From positions 124,001-188,000 of the forward strand of contig JAEUHN010000005.1 of NCBI GenBank assembly GCA_016795365.1: a DNA stretch of 64,000 nucleotides, in the 5' to 3' direction. This document shows, one piece after another, positions 26,188 to 34,652 of the stretch. Below the pieces are notes generated by a model. The model was not told the origin of the DNA, made no database searches, and saw only the letters and a program-made list of their open reading frames with translations. Numbering within the stretch: the stretch's first letter is position 1; each line of letters starts with the position of its first letter. This stretch comes from Verrucomicrobiaceae bacterium. GTDB taxonomy: Bacteria > Verrucomicrobiota > Verrucomicrobiia > Verrucomicrobiales > Verrucomicrobiaceae. The translations under genes and the position numbers were made by a program.

Positions 26188-28956
26188 ATGCGTTACCACA
26201 AACCCATCTGGATTGATGACGAGCCGCCGGCAGATAGCGGGGCGTTGATGCGTCGCTACAAGACCTTCCTCAAATTCGAGGAGGCGCGCATTCTTATCCG
26301 CCACAAGCAGAGCGGCGATGGGCTGCGCGTGTGCCAGGAGCGCACGGATCTCATTGATTGGGTGGTGCAAAACCTCTGGAAGGACCTGCCCAAGGTGATG
26401 GACCCGCCCTTGAAGAAGATGCCGGCGCTGTCGCTGGTGGCTACGGGTGGCTATGCGCGCGGGGTGATGAACCGCCATAGCGACATCGACCTGAGCTTCA
26501 TTCTTCCCGGCAATCGCTTTGACCTGAAACCCGACGAGGCCGCCTTCGTGGGCGATTTTCACACGTTTCTGGGAGACCTCAGTTTCGTGGTCGGTCACGC
26601 CACGGATTGTGTCGGCGGGCGCATTGCCAAGGCGAACGAAGACCCGCTGACCAAGACGTCGCTGATCACGACCCGCTTCATTGGTGGCGATCCTCTGGCC
26701 TACGAGCAGTTGCAGTCGCGATTTGTCAGGGAGTGCATCGCCGGTCAGGAGGATCAGTTCCTGAAGGTGCGCATGGATGAAATGATCAAGCGCCACAACA
26801 ATCACGAAGGCACGCCGTTTGTTCAGCAGCCAAATGTGAAGGAGGGCTGTGGTGGTCTGCGTGACTACCAGAATCTTGTCTGGGTGTCCTTCGCCAAACT
26901 GCGCATCACGGATCTGAGCGAGTTGGTAGAGAAGGGCATGCTCGACAAGCGCGGGTGGAACGAGCTGCGCCGGGCTTACGACTTCCTGCTGCGCGTGCGC
27001 AATGAGATGCACTACCACGAGCGCCGCGAGCAGGATGTGCTCACCATGAAGCTGCAAGGTGCTGTGGCGACTCGACTGGGCTACAAGGGCACGCGCATGA
27101 CGGAGCGCATCACGGCGTTCATGCATGACTACTACCTTCATGCGCGCAATCTGATGCGCCAGTCCACGAAGGTGCTCGATGCGTTCAATCTCCTCGTGCT
27201 CAATCAAGGTGAGAGCCCCACGCTCATGAAGAAGCTGATGAGCAGCATCAAGATCGGCGGTAAGAAGGAGGGGAAGGCTGAGCACTTCGATGGCTTCTAT
27301 GCCCAGCATGGGCGCATCTTCGCGGAGAATGATCGCATCTTCAAAGAGGACCCTCATCGCCTGATGCGGCTCTTCATGCACACGCAGCAGCGGAACCTGC
27401 GCCTGGCACCCGAGCTGTTCGACATGGTGTGCAACACCTCGCTGGTGAACAAGGAATTCCAATACAGCAAGGCCGTGCGCGAGACCTTCCTCAGTCTGCT
27501 GGAGAAGAAAGGCGATGTGGCCCGCGTGCTGCGCCAGATGCATCGCTGCGATTTCCTGGGCAAATACATCCCGGAGTTCGGCGCGCTCACGCTGCGCATT
27601 CAGCACGAGCTGTTCCATCACTACGCCGCCGACGAGCACACCCTGCGCTGCATTGATGCGCTCGATGAACTCGCTGGCAAAGAGCAGAAGGGGCTGGAGT
27701 TTTATCAGCAACTGTTCCGCCAAATGCTCAATCCCGCTGTGCTTTACCTTGCCCTGCTGATGCATGACACGGGGCGTGCAGCGGAGAAGAAAACTCACGC
27801 CGATGAGAGCACGATCCTGGCTGACAAGGTCTGCCGTCGGCTGCAGATCAAAGGCGAACCGCGCAACCAACTGCTGCTGCTGGTGGACAATCATCTCATG
27901 ATGTTCATGACCGCAACGAAGCAGGATCCAGATGATCCTGAGGTGGTGCAGAACTTCGCCCGTATCGTCAAGAACCGGGAGAACCTCGACATGCTCCTGG
28001 TCATGACCATGGCGGATTCGAAAGGCGTGGGCGGCAATGCCTGGACGGGTCACAAGGAGTTGCTGCTGCGTGAGTTGTATCGCAACACGGTGCGCTACTT
28101 CGATGCGCCTGCGGACTTCATGGCCCGCGCGACGGTGCCTTTGGACAGCCTGAAGGCCGAGGTGATGACGGATCTCCGCAAGGGTGACAAGGACGGTCAC
28201 TACGAGCGTGAAGTGGCGGCACACTTCGAGAAAATGCCGCGTGCGTATTTCAATTTCCGCAAGCCATCGACCATCGCCAATCATCTGCGCCAGTTCCGCG
28301 CCTTCTACGAGCAGGTGGAGAAGAGCGACGACGATCTGTCGCTCATGCCGGTGCTTCGCTGGGAGGACAAGCCCCTGGAAGGATGCAGCAAGCTGGTGGT
28401 GGTGGGCTGGGACAGGCATCTGCTGCTCGCTCGTGTGGCGGGTGCTCTCGCGGCGGAGAGCCTCAGCATTGTCAGTGCTGATTTTTATCAACGAGCGGAT
28501 CACCTCGTGCTCGATGTGTTCCGCGTGAGCACGACCAACTTCGAGCCTGTAACGGGAGAGAATACACGCAAGCGGGTGCAAAAGGCCGTTCACGAGGCAC
28601 TTCGCACCGAGCACTTCGATTTCAGTCCACGCATTGCATCACGGCGCAAGCAGGTGGGCCTAGCGGAGTTGGAAGCTGACATCCCTCAGTGGATCTACGT
28701 GAACAACAACATCTCGCCCAACCACACAGTGGTCGAACTCCAGGCCATCGACCGCATTGGCCTGCTCTATGATGTTTTCATGGTCATCGGCAAGCATGGC
28801 TTCAGTGTGACTCATGCACGCATCGGAACCGAGCGCGGAGTCGCGGTGGATGCCATTTATCTCCAGGATGTGTCGGGACGGAAGATCACTGATGAATCCC
28901 AGTGGATGCCCCTCAAACTTGCTCTGGAGAAGGCGGTGATCGGCGTCGAGCGCTAG
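26188..28956 (+). CDS. glnD: [Protein-PII] uridylyltransferase / uridylyl-removing enzyme
   Basis: The product is 922 residues, the usual GlnD size. The nucleotidyltransferase domain carries GGYARGVMNRHSDIDLSF (from about residue 87), with the metal-binding D-x-D. The central HD phosphohydrolase domain has LMHDTGRA near residue 523, and two C-terminal ACT domains lie at about 737-790 and 845-905. It senses glutamine and uridylylates or deuridylylates PII, controlling nitrogen assimilation. No glnB or glnK is nearby. Its TAG stop overlaps the stop of the convergent histidine kinase gene within the palindrome CTAG. A cyanophycin-synthetase-like gene about 1.2 kb upstream makes a nitrogen-related neighbourhood possible. 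Confidence 0.93.
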   Translation: MRYHKPIWIDDEPPADSGALMRRYKTFLKFEEARILIRHKQSGDGLRVCQERTDLIDWVVQNLWKDLPKVMDPPLKKMPALSLVATGGYARGVMNRHSDIDLSFILPGNRFDLKPDEAAFVGDFHTFLGDLSFVVGHATDCVGGRIAKANEDPLTKTSLITTRFIGGDPLAYEQLQSRFVRECIAGQEDQFLKVRMDEMIKRHNNHEGTPFVQQPNVKEGCGGLRDYQNLVWVSFAKLRITDLSELVEKGMLDKRGWNELRRAYDFLLRVRNEMHYHERREQDVLTMKLQGAVATRLGYKGTRMTERITAFMHDYYLHARNLMRQSTKVLDAFNLLVLNQGESPTLMKKLMSSIKIGGKKEGKAEHFDGFYAQHGRIFAENDRIFKEDPHRLMRLFMHTQQRNLRLAPELFDMVCNTSLVNKEFQYSKAVRETFLSLLEKKGDVARVLRQMHRCDFLGKYIPEFGALTLRIQHELFHHYAADEHTLRCIDALDELAGKEQKGLEFYQQLFRQMLNPAVLYLALLMHDTGRAAEKKTHADESTILADKVCRRLQIKGEPRNQLLLLVDNHLMMFMTATKQDPDDPEVVQNFARIVKNRENLDMLLVMTMADSKGVGGNAWTGHKELLLRELYRNTVRYFDAPADFMARATVPLDSLKAEVMTDLRKGDKDGHYEREVAAHFEKMPRAYFNFRKPSTIANHLRQFRAFYEQVEKSDDDLSLMPVLRWEDKPLEGCSKLVVVGWDRHLLLARVAGALAAESLSIVSADFYQRADHLVLDVFRVSTTNFEPVTGENTRKRVQKAVHEALRTEHFDFSPRIASRRKQVGLAELEADIPQWIYVNNNISPNHTVVELQAIDRIGLLYDVFMVIGKHGFSVTHARIGTERGVAVDAIYLQDVSGRKITDESQWMPLKLALEKAVIGVER

Positions 28957-31193
28957 CTTAGCATGCCATTGTCCGTGGAACCATCAGAGGCCACTTGGCT
29001 GCGTGTGCGCGGGGTGGGCTGGAGTCCGGGCTCCCGGAGGGTGCGTGCCATGTTCATCTCTCGGATCAACTGATCGGCCGTCACCGGTTGCTTGCGCGCC
29101 AGTCCCACGGAGATGGGGCGCGAGGTGCTGGCCTTGGGGAAGAGCCGGTTGAGGATCTGGAGCAAGCTCTGGGCATCGTAGGGCTTCGCGAGGAAGTTGT
29201 GCCCTTCTTTGAATCCGTTGTCGATGCCGAGCGTTTCGGCGCTGTAGCCGGTGCAGTAGATGATCTTGGTCTGCGGGCGATCGGCAGCGATGCGCTCGCC
29301 CACGCCGATTCCGTTGATGTTGCCTGGGATGCCCACGTCGGAGATCACGAGCTGAATCTCCTTCATGTGCTGCCGCCAGAGATCGAGAGCTTGCAGGCTG
29401 TCACCGGCCTCCAGCACGTCGAAGCCGAACCGCTTGAGCATCTGGCGCAACACACTGCGATTGATGTCTTCGTCCTCAATGATAAGCACCGCGCGTCCAG
29501 CCCCCACATTCCAGTCGCTCGGCTGAAGCGGCTGGGTGGCAAGACGTGCGGGCTCGGCTTCCTCTGTGGTCCGAGGTAGATAAACGAAGAAGGTCGTGCC
29601 AAATCCTGGCGTGCTCTCCAGCTCCAGCCATCCACCCTGCTGTTTGACCAGGCCATGCACCGTGGCGAGGCCGAGACCGGTGCCGCCACTGGCTTCTTTG
29701 GTGGTGAAGTATGGCTCAAAGACGCGGGCCTGGATCGCAGGTGCGATGCCGGTGCCGGTGTCCGCCACCTTGACGAGGATGTAGTCGCCAGGCTTGGCGT
29801 CGCGCACGCGCTCGCAATGACTCTCGTCGATGCGAGCGGTGCAGGCTGAGACGGTAATGCATCCGCCTTGAGGCATGGCGTCACGGGCGTTCACCACCAA
29901 ATTGAGCAGCACTTGGTCAAGGCTGCCCGGATCCACTTGAGCTGCGGGCATCGAAGGCTGGCTCTCCCAGCGGAGGGCGACTCGTTCTCCCACCAGGCGG
30001 CCGAGGAGACGCGACTGGGACTCGATGTGCGACCTGACGTCGATGGGGCGAGGCACGACGACCTGCTGACGACCAAAAGCCAGCAACTGGCGCACCAAGC
30101 CCGTGGCTCTGTCCGCAGCATCAGCCATTTGCTCGATCGATTGCTGGGCGGAAGGGGGCAGATTCGAATCTCCGACCAGCAGGCTGGCTTGTCCTTTGAT
30201 GACGGTCAGGATGTTGTTGAAGTCGTGGGCGACACCAGCGGCCAGACGGCCCACGGCTTCAAGCTGAGCCGTTTGCCGGTTCTTCTCCTCATTCAATCGC
30301 TGAGCGGTTACGTCATGGAGCACCAGCAGGACATGTGGCTCATCCTTCACGTGGATGAAGCGCCGTGAGAACTGGATAAAATGCTCTTCGCGACGACGGT
30401 CGTAGAAACGGCTCTCGGCGCGCAGGACTTCATCGGGGCTGGCGAGCTGCTTGCGCAGGCAATCAGGCTGAGCGCGCCAGAAGGAGCCTACTTCCACACG
30501 TTGATTCATCAGGTCAGCCCTTGGCCAGCCGGAGAGGGTGACGAAGGCTTCGTTAGCATCCACCCAGGTGACAGTCTTCACGTTGATGACACACATGGGA
30601 ACCGGCGCGGTTTCGAAGGTCGCGCGGAAACGCTCTTCAGCCTTGCTGCGCTCCGACATCTCGTGGCTGAGTTCGGCTTTCGTTGCCAGGATCTGTGGCT
30701 GAGGCGATGCTGATTCGGTGGTGTCCGTTGGTATGGACGCGCTCTTGTGGGCGAGGTTGATCGCGAGTTGGAGTGCTTCCAGAGGGTCGATCGGTTTGCG
30801 CAGGATGGCGAAGTTCTCGTTGATGCCCAGCAGGCCGGCGAGGTCCTTGCGCGTGTAGTCAGACGATGCCGCACAGAGTGCAATCTGAAGGTCTGGCTGC
30901 ACCGCCCATAGTTGATTCATGATCTCGGGACCGTTCCACCCGTCGCTCATGTGCATGTCCACGAAGGCCACCTGGTAGGGGTTTCCAGCCGCAAGGGCCT
31001 TTTGGAGCAAGGCGACGGCTTCCTGGGCTTGCAGCGCCGAATGGATGTCTGGAACGCTCAGCGGTGTCGTCGCCGAGTTCACTGGGGCGACCGGCTTGGA
31101 TGCTGAGGCAAACGCCTTCTTCAGATCCGTGTGAACCGCAGGATCATCGTCGATCAGGAGGATTCGGAGAGATGGAGGAGTGCGTAGGCTCAT
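28953..31193 (-). CDS. Hybrid histidine kinase (receiver-PAS-HisKA-HATPase-receiver)
   Basis: The product is 746 residues and has no membrane segment. Residues ~8-145 are a receiver domain with phospho-acceptor Asp79 (VAFVDMHMSDGW). Residues ~185-300 are a PAS domain. HisKA carries the phosphorylated His323 (AAGVAHDFNNIL). The ATPase domain (~420-542) has N435 (NLVVNARDAMPQGG), VADTGTGIAP and GGTGLGLATVHG. Residues ~567-700 are a second receiver with Asp619. It is a soluble sensor that takes phosphate or signals at its N-terminus. No DNA-binding output or partner regulator is next to it. The signal is unknown; placement tail-to-tail with glnD does not prove a nitrogen role. Confidence 0.92.
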   Translation of the reverse strand: MSLRTPPSLRILLIDDDPAVHTDLKKAFASASKPVAPVNSATTPLSVPDIHSALQAQEAVALLQKALAAGNPYQVAFVDMHMSDGWNGPEIMNQLWAVQPDLQIALCAASSDYTRKDLAGLLGINENFAILRKPIDPLEALQLAINLAHKSASIPTDTTESASPQPQILATKAELSHEMSERSKAEERFRATFETAPVPMCVINVKTVTWVDANEAFVTLSGWPRADLMNQRVEVGSFWRAQPDCLRKQLASPDEVLRAESRFYDRRREEHFIQFSRRFIHVKDEPHVLLVLHDVTAQRLNEEKNRQTAQLEAVGRLAAGVAHDFNNILTVIKGQASLLVGDSNLPPSAQQSIEQMADAADRATGLVRQLLAFGRQQVVVPRPIDVRSHIESQSRLLGRLVGERVALRWESQPSMPAAQVDPGSLDQVLLNLVVNARDAMPQGGCITVSACTARIDESHCERVRDAKPGDYILVKVADTGTGIAPAIQARVFEPYFTTKEASGGTGLGLATVHGLVKQQGGWLELESTPGFGTTFFVYLPRTTEEAEPARLATQPLQPSDWNVGAGRAVLIIEDEDINRSVLRQMLKRFGFDVLEAGDSLQALDLWRQHMKEIQLVISDVGIPGNINGIGVGERIAADRPQTKIIYCTGYSAETLGIDNGFKEGHNFLAKPYDAQSLLQILNRLFPKASTSRPISVGLARKQPVTADQLIREMNMARTLREPGLQPTPRTRSQVASDGSTDNGMLS

Positions 31194-31562
31194 GAGGTCT
31201 GCTGAAGGATGGGAAGAAGGTCATCATTTAATCAGGCCTGGCTGCACTTGCGGGCGTAAGTCCGATTCGTTGCCTTGGGGTATGAGGAGGAGGGATGAGG
31301 GATAAAGGAGGGACTGGGTTTGGAGGCAGGAATCGCCGCTACGAAATTACTGAGTTCATAATTACCATAATAATTCGACTGACGTCAACTATGATCTGGA
31401 ATTGCCATGGAATTGACTTATAGCGAAAACCCTAGGTCCTAAGTGGAAAAGGGCTGATCTGTGCCGCGAAGTGTGGAGCCGGGGGGAATGCCTGCTTGTA
31501 TGGGCGCGATGCTCGCTATGCTGCCGGAGTTGCAACCCAGGCGTCAGCCTGCCGCGTCGCCT
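31194..31562. other. 369-base intergenic region with AT-rich core
   Basis: This gap separates the divergent histidine kinase and recO genes. Bases ~31340-31450 are clearly AT-rich against a GC-rich background and hold short repeats (TGGAATTG twice, around 31396-31415). A possible minus-strand -35 box TTGACG lies at 31383-31388, followed by AT-rich sequence, but no good -10 is seen. It probably holds the promoters of both genes. No RNA gene was recognised. Confidence 0.4.
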
Positions 31563-32105
31563 ATGGAAAAGACTGCCGCTATCCTGATTGGTCGCCATCA
31601 ACTCACCGAAACCAGCTTGATCGTCCACTGGTGCTCGGCGGAGTGCGGGTTGTTCAAGACAGTGGCCAAAGGGGCGCTCCGTCCGAAGTCGCCCTTCACT
31701 GGACGGCTTGACCTCTTCGTGACGGCCGAGATCCGATTCACTCGTGCGAGGACCGGCGACCTCCACACCCTGGCTGAGGCCGAGTGGATCAATCCGCGGC
31801 TGTCCCTCCGCGAAAGTTACGACCGAGTGCTGGCAGCGACCTACTTGGTGAAGCTGATTGATTTGATGGTGGAGCGCGAGCATCCGCTGCCGGAGATCTA
31901 CGACCTGCTGGCGAAGGCGCTGGATTATCTCAGCACTCACGCGCCGTCGAAGGTGCTGATCGAGCGTTTCGAGGCACGCCTGGCGGAGGACCTGGGCGTG
32001 GCCACTCCACAGGGCAAGGCCGCGGCGGCTTTGCAAATGGCGATCCATCATGCATTGCCCGTGCAGAGGCGTCAGCTGTTCGCCCGATTACAGGCTTCTG
32101 TGTGA
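31563..32105 (+). CDS. recO: DNA repair protein RecO-like, short form
   Basis: The product is 180 residues from the ATG at 31563 (MEKTAAILIGRHQLTETSLI). The frame is open from 31461, but the extra 34 residues do not resemble the RecO start. The N-terminal OB-fold (TSLIVHWCSAECGLFKTVAKGA, shown here as its two halves TSLIVHWCSA and ECGLFKTVAKGA) and the following helical region fit RecO, which loads RecA with RecR in gap repair. E. coli RecO is about 240 residues; here the C-terminal part, including any zinc cysteines, is missing. The stop overlaps a GTG that could start the next frame, but the ATG at 32171 is the likelier start of that gene. Confidence 0.75.
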   Translation: MEKTAAILIGRHQLTETSLIVHWCSAECGLFKTVAKGALRPKSPFTGRLDLFVTAEIRFTRARTGDLHTLAEAEWINPRLSLRESYDRVLAATYLVKLIDLMVEREHPLPEIYDLLAKALDYLSTHAPSKVLIERFEARLAEDLGVATPQGKAAAALQMAIHHALPVQRRQLFARLQASV

Positions 32106-32170
32106 CACGAATTTCCCTTGCTGCCTGGGCAGGCGAAGCGGCATGTTACCCGACCCCCATCCCTGTTTTC

Positions 32171-33073
32171 ATGCCCGTCTCCCATCTCAACATCAATGCT
32201 ATTCTCCAAGGCGAGGCTGGCGAATTGCTTGCCGCCGGAAAGATCGACGAAGCCCTAGCCGAGGGCGAAAAGGCTCTGGCGACTGCACGAGAGGCATTCA
32301 AGATCGAAGAACGCCATCGTGCACTCGTGGTTCAGGCGCTGGAGAACCTTGCCGAGATCAAGCGCGAGGCTGGCCAGCCTGAGGCCGCCAGACCGCTCTA
32401 CGAAGAAGCCCTGGATGAGGCATTGAAGGCGCAGTTGGAGCAGCCAGTGCTGGCCCAGATCCGAACTTCGCTGGCCACGCTGCTCGACAACCTCGGGCAG
32501 GCGGCGGAGGCGGTGCCCGTTTACGAGCAGGCGATCAAGGATCTGGAAGGCATGACTCCGCCGGACATGCAGACGGCCGGCCAGTTGCGTAACAACCTGG
32601 CGCTGACCTACAAGCGCATGGACAAGTTTGCTCTTGCCGAGCAGCATTACTTGCGTGCGCTGGAGGCGCTCGAGGGCAGTGAAGGCGCGGAGTCGGAGAT
32701 GGTGGCCTCGATTTGCAACAACCTCGGCGGACTCTACTACGCTGCGGGGTTCGCTGATCAGGCCAAGGACATGTTCGAGGATGCCATGAATGTCCGGCTC
32801 AAGCTGCTCGGACCCAATCACCGTGACGTGGCGCAGTCGCACAGCAACATGGCGACGGTGCAGCACGAACTCGGTGACAACGAAGGAGCCCAGCGCAGCT
32901 ACGAGCAGGCACTGCGCATTCTGGAGACTCACATGCCGCAGGAGGCCGAAAGCTACGAAGCCATCGGCAATGATTACATCGCCCTGCTTGGTTCCATTCA
33001 GGAAGACCGCAAAGCTGCTGCCTTCCAGAAGCGCATGGACAAGGTCCTCGCGCAGGCGAAGACGGTAGCCTAA
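32171..33073 (+). CDS. TPR protein, kinesin-light-chain-like repeats
   Basis: The product is 300 residues from the ATG at 32171 (MPVSHLNINAILQGEAGEL). The frame extends upstream to a GTG overlapping the recO stop, but the intervening sequence looks untranslated. About six tetratricopeptide repeats cover most of the protein, with repeat cores such as LRNNLALTYKRMDKFALAEQ and ICNNLGGLYYAAGFADQAKD that resemble TPR_10/TPR_12 arrays. It has no signal peptide or membrane segment, so it is a cytoplasmic protein-binding scaffold. It is downstream of recO on the same strand. The partner is unknown. Confidence 0.82.
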   Translation: MPVSHLNINAILQGEAGELLAAGKIDEALAEGEKALATAREAFKIEERHRALVVQALENLAEIKREAGQPEAARPLYEEALDEALKAQLEQPVLAQIRTSLATLLDNLGQAAEAVPVYEQAIKDLEGMTPPDMQTAGQLRNNLALTYKRMDKFALAEQHYLRALEALEGSEGAESEMVASICNNLGGLYYAAGFADQAKDMFEDAMNVRLKLLGPNHRDVAQSHSNMATVQHELGDNEGAQRSYEQALRILETHMPQEAESYEAIGNDYIALLGSIQEDRKAAAFQKRMDKVLAQAKTVA

Positions 33074-33173
33074 AGGCGATCGGCGGGTGGATGATGGTTC
33101 GAGGTTGAGTGGTGGAGAAGTATGCTGCAGTGCAGCCCGCCTCCCTTCTCACCTGTTGCCCCCTGTCCGACAG

Positions 33174-33620
33174 CTATGTCGTATCCTTCGGCAGTTCCTG
33201 CTTCTGCTGCATCTCCTGCTTCGCCTTGTCCATGGCCTCTTGAATGCCCTTGTAGAGTTCTGGGTTGGTGAGGCTGGAGAGCATCAGCAATGCATACGAG
33301 ATGATCGTTACGTAGCCGAGGATCATGCCGACCATCGCCAGCGCCTTGCCTTGCAAAGAAGGATTCGCCTTGATCTGGGAGAGCGACACGTGGCCGCAGA
33401 TCACCGCCACCAACGCCGCTGCCTGCAACGGGCAGCAGCAGCATCCCATGGTGCCCACGATTCCGCACACGAGCGACGCGATGGCCGTGCCGCTGGTTTG
33501 ACCCTCGATGTAGGGCTGCTGGTAGTGCTGCGGGGGAATGATCTCCGGCGGCGGCTGAGGAATATAGACCGGAGGTGGGTTTGACGACGTTGGTTCGTTC
33601 GGCGGAATCTCTGGAGGCAT
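33174..33620 (-). CDS. DUF4190-type membrane protein
   Basis: The product is 148 residues. The first ~40 are Pro-rich and cytoplasmic-looking, followed by TSGTAIASLVCGIVG, which is the start of the DUF4190 domain, then a cysteine cluster (GCCCCP) and VAVICGHVSLSQIKANP. There are two or three hydrophobic segments, and a Gln/Lys-rich helical tail. DUF4190 proteins are small bacterial membrane proteins of unknown role. The gene is transcribed away from the xerD-like gene. Confidence 0.78.
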   Translation of the reverse strand: MPPEIPPNEPTSSNPPPVYIPQPPPEIIPPQHYQQPYIEGQTSGTAIASLVCGIVGTMGCCCCPLQAAALVAVICGHVSLSQIKANPSLQGKALAMVGMILGYVTIISYALLMLSSLTNPELYKGIQEAMDKAKQEMQQKQELPKDTT

Positions 33621-33705
33621 GAGTTCGGCACGCTAACGCTGGACTCGTGCCGATGGGAAGACTTTTCTCGCATCTCGTGCGGAGGAGTGCGATCAAACAA
33701 GCACC

Positions 33706-34599
33706 ATGCTCGATGCCATTGATCAGTTCATCATGCACCTCGCCACGGAGCGCGGGCTCTCGGTGAATTATCAGATCCTCGTGCGTCGTGTGCTGGAGAC
33801 CTTCACGGGCTGGGTGGGGCGTGTGCGCGAGAAAACCCAGGTGGGGCAAATCGCCACCAGCGACCTCACGGACTTCCTCATGGATCGGAAGCGTGAGGGC
33901 TTGTCGCCTGCGACACTTCGCCAGGACCTTGTTGCCTTGAAGATCTTCTTCCGCTGGCTGGTCGTTCGTCGATTCCGAGAAGGCGATCCCGCCGAGCCCA
34001 TCCTGCCGCCCCGCATGGAGCAGCATCTGCCGGATACGATGAATGAAACGGAGGTGCGGCAGTTGCTTGAGTCCGTCACGGGAAGCGAGCCCCTCGATCT
34101 GCGGGATCGTGCCATCCTGGAGCTGTTTTATGCGAGCGGACTTAGGCTCACGGAACTAGTCGAGTCGAGGCTGGAGAATCTCAGCCTGGAGGAAGGCTGG
34201 ATTCGCATCACGGGCAAGGGCAGCAAGACCCGGCTTGCACCTGTGGGAACTTCAGCCTTGGCCGCAATCCGCCGTTATCTTGATCAGGGGCGGATAAAGT
34301 TGGTGAAGCCGAAGAGTGGCAGCTGGATATTCCTGTCCAATCGCGGAGCCCGGCTCAGTCGAATTCGCATCTTCCAGATCGTGCAGGAGCGGGCTGCGCT
34401 GGCCGGACTGGATCCGAAGCGTGTGCATCCGCATTTGCTCAGGCACTCCTTTGCCACCCATCTACTGAGCCATGGAGCCGACCTCCGTGTGATTCAGGAG
34501 ATGCTCGGCCATGCAGACATCGCTACCACGCAGATCTACACCCACGTGAATGACCGGCAGTTGAAGGCGGTGCATCGCAAGTTTCATCCACGCGGATGA
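33706..34599 (+). CDS. xerD: Tyrosine recombinase XerD/XerC-like
   Basis: The product is 297 residues, the standard Xer length. An N-terminal SAM-like core-binding domain covers ~1-95. The catalytic domain contains the full set of expected residues: Arg147 (ASGLRLTEL), Lys171 (ITGKGSKTR), His243 and Arg246 (HPHLLRHSFATH), His269 (MLGHADIATT) and Tyr278. It probably resolves chromosome dimers at dif. Whether it is XerC or XerD cannot be settled without a tree. It is followed by the phosphohexomutase gene, and no mobile-element genes adjoin it. Confidence 0.87.
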   Translation: MLDAIDQFIMHLATERGLSVNYQILVRRVLETFTGWVGRVREKTQVGQIATSDLTDFLMDRKREGLSPATLRQDLVALKIFFRWLVVRRFREGDPAEPILPPRMEQHLPDTMNETEVRQLLESVTGSEPLDLRDRAILELFYASGLRLTELVESRLENLSLEEGWIRITGKGSKTRLAPVGTSALAAIRRYLDQGRIKLVKPKSGSWIFLSNRGARLSRIRIFQIVQERAALAGLDPKRVHPHLLRHSFATHLLSHGADLRVIQEMLGHADIATTQIYTHVNDRQLKAVHRKFHPRG

Positions 34600-34652
34600 G
34601 GGGGTGCAAGGTTGTTGCCCATCAGGCAAACTCGCCTAGAATCCGCGCCGCC

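Noticed and set aside
33706-34599. Integrase of a mobile element
   Set aside because: It matches XerC/XerD length and motifs, has no att-like repeats or phage genes next to it, and sits among housekeeping genes.
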